Part shown: one piece after another, positions 63,062 through 64,000 of the stretch
How positions within the stretch are numbered: position 1 is the stretch's first letter
Layout of the letters: each line of letters begins with the position of its first letter
DNA from: Seriola aureovittata
Taxonomy: Eukaryota > Chordata > Actinopteri > Carangiformes > Carangidae
NCBI RefSeq assembly: GCF_021018895.1
Contig: NC_079387.1
Span: forward strand, 6,606,083-6,670,082
Length of the DNA: 64,000 bases
Reading direction: 5' to 3'
Notes under the pieces: model-generated
What the model was told of the DNA's origin: nothing
What the model saw: only the letters and a program-made list of their open reading frames with translations
Database searches by the model: none
Position numbers and translations under genes: made by a program

Positions 63062-63120
63062 TGTTGCCAAGGTATTACCCAGGCTATAAAGGTTGTTACC
63101 AAGGCAACCTTATGCAGGCT
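63062..63120. promoter_or_regulatory. Tandem RFX X-box-like region
   Basis: A perfect X-box, GTTACCAAGGCAAC, lies at 63095-63108. About 32 bp upstream is a related copy, GTTGCCAAGGTATTACC (63063-63079). Both sit in an imperfect direct repeat ending CAGGCT. X-boxes with this palindromic arrangement bind RFX transcription factors. Function here is inferred only from the motif. Confidence 0.4.
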
Positions 63121-64000
63121 GGTAACGTCAGTGGTGCATAATTCTAGTCTTGCCTGTCAAACCAATCTAATCCTCAGCTTCCATAAATAATGGCCATTTG
63201 TATTTTTCTTTTACTTTTTCAAAAATGAATAGTGTGCACACTGAGACAGGAAGGATGAATAAACAGAAATTGATTAGACACAACTATGAAGGCAAACAAG
63301 CACTTGATTGGACTATAAGTAATGAGGAACAAGGCAAATAGGGATTTTTAACAAAACTGCTCCTAACTGGTCTGTGTGTAACTGCATAATGAAACTTCCA
63401 CTCGCAGGATGAATTGTGCATTTACGTGATAAAATTGGTTATTTTTCTTTCCATAATAATTGTACTATAAAAACGTACAACTTAAGTCAATTTGTTGTAA
63501 ATTAATTTGTCTGTCAATGTTGTCGTTCCATCTTTACTGTAACAAACACTGTGTCTGCTGGCTTATCTTTGACTGATGTTTATTTCTAGCATCTATTTTA
63601 GGAGAATATTAACTGTAAATTAAAAAATAGAATGATTTCATTTTTACCCAAAAAAAGTTGGGAGCTAGGCTACTTTTTCAGCCCTGAGTCATGTCTACAG
63701 CGATTTCCTTTTCTAGGCTCCACACAATAAACAATCTCCCATGCACTTGCCACACCAGTTGCTGACCTTTGTTGAGCTTATTGCGAGGAGCACAGTATAA
63801 TAACAATATAATAATAATAACAATAACGATATACTGGAGGCGATGCAGACTTAACATTTGTATGAACTCGGACCTTCTCTCATCTGGATCACATCTGGAG
63901 AATAGGAGAAACTTCAACAAGAGAGAGAAAATCAACAAACTCAATAAAAGTGAGGTGGACAAACCTTACTGACTGACTGTGCTGTGGTTATCAATAAATA

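Larger units (their letters stand above)
40241..64000 (-). other. il1rapl1: Large il1rapl1 intron, open at the window edge
   Basis: At least 23.7 kb without a recognisable exon on either strand, consistent with the giant introns of IL1RAPL1 genes. Contents are GT repeats (about 42503-42521), Tc1 relics (44590-44750, 47560-47860), GA-rich tracts (about 48058-48118, 53200-53300, 57806-57860), a percomorph repeat (53733-54000), a degenerate CCCGTCACGT-rich patch (55955-56160) and a tandem X-box region (63062-63120). Repeat-poor stretches that look like regulatory DNA are about 42190-42390, 45190-45510, 54350-54510 and 61540-61720. The rest is ordinary AT-rich DNA. Confidence 0.8.

Noticed and set aside
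40241..64000. Missing il1rapl1 exons for Ig1 and Ig2
   Set aside because: I searched by eye for the Ig2 end and the linker before Ig3 on the - strand and found none, so they are taken to lie outside the window.

Overview
The window is vertebrate nuclear DNA, almost certainly from a spiny-rayed (percomorph) teleost fish. The exons are short, phase-matched and separated by kilobase introns. The microsatellites are dominated by CA/GT. Degraded Tc1/mariner relics and several interspersed repeats typical of percomorph genomes are scattered through the non-coding DNA. No prokaryotic operon, CRISPR array or virus is present.

Two genes are recognised, arranged tail to tail. On the + strand the terminal exon of nr0b1 (DAX1, an orphan nuclear receptor) occupies 3629-3870, with two AATAAA signals immediately after the stop. 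Its first exon is not in the window. The DNA upstream is the intron, and most of it (about 165-2703) is an AT-rich higher-order minisatellite. On the - strand the last five coding exons of il1rapl1 (synaptic IL-1 receptor accessory protein-like 1) lie at 40240-40108, 30998-30853, 27194-27051, 20843-20673 and 15429-14702. All splice phases agree. Together they encode Ig domain 3, the transmembrane helix, the TIR domain and the conserved cytoplasmic tail. The exons for the signal peptide, Ig1 and Ig2 lie beyond 64000. The convergent NR0B1/IL1RAPL1 pair matches the human Xp21 arrangement, which supports both identifications.

Layout: 1-164 unremarkable; 165-2703 satellite; 2704-3628 rest of the nr0b1 intron; 3629-3889 nr0b1 exon 2 and poly(A) signals; 3890-13630 intergenic DNA with a short inverted-repeat transposon (7062-7900), an interspersed repeat, a compound microsatellite cluster and two weak orphan exon-like segments; 13631-14701 probable il1rapl1 3' UTR with a G-quadruplex-type run; 14702-40240 il1rapl1 exons and introns; 40241-64000 one continuous intron. 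The introns hold microsatellites, Tc1 relics, old repeats and several stretches that look like conserved non-coding elements by composition only.

nr0b1 encodes a transcriptional corepressor of steroidogenic and sex-determination programmes. il1rapl1 encodes a postsynaptic adhesion and signalling receptor. There is no evidence that the two act in one pathway; their proximity is ancestral synteny. I saw nothing that amounts to a wholly new biological system. The items most worth checking are the satellite in the nr0b1 intron, the all-C splice acceptor of the il1rapl1 Ig3 exon, the 3' UTR G-run, the candidate RFX X-boxes and the candidate regulatory islands.
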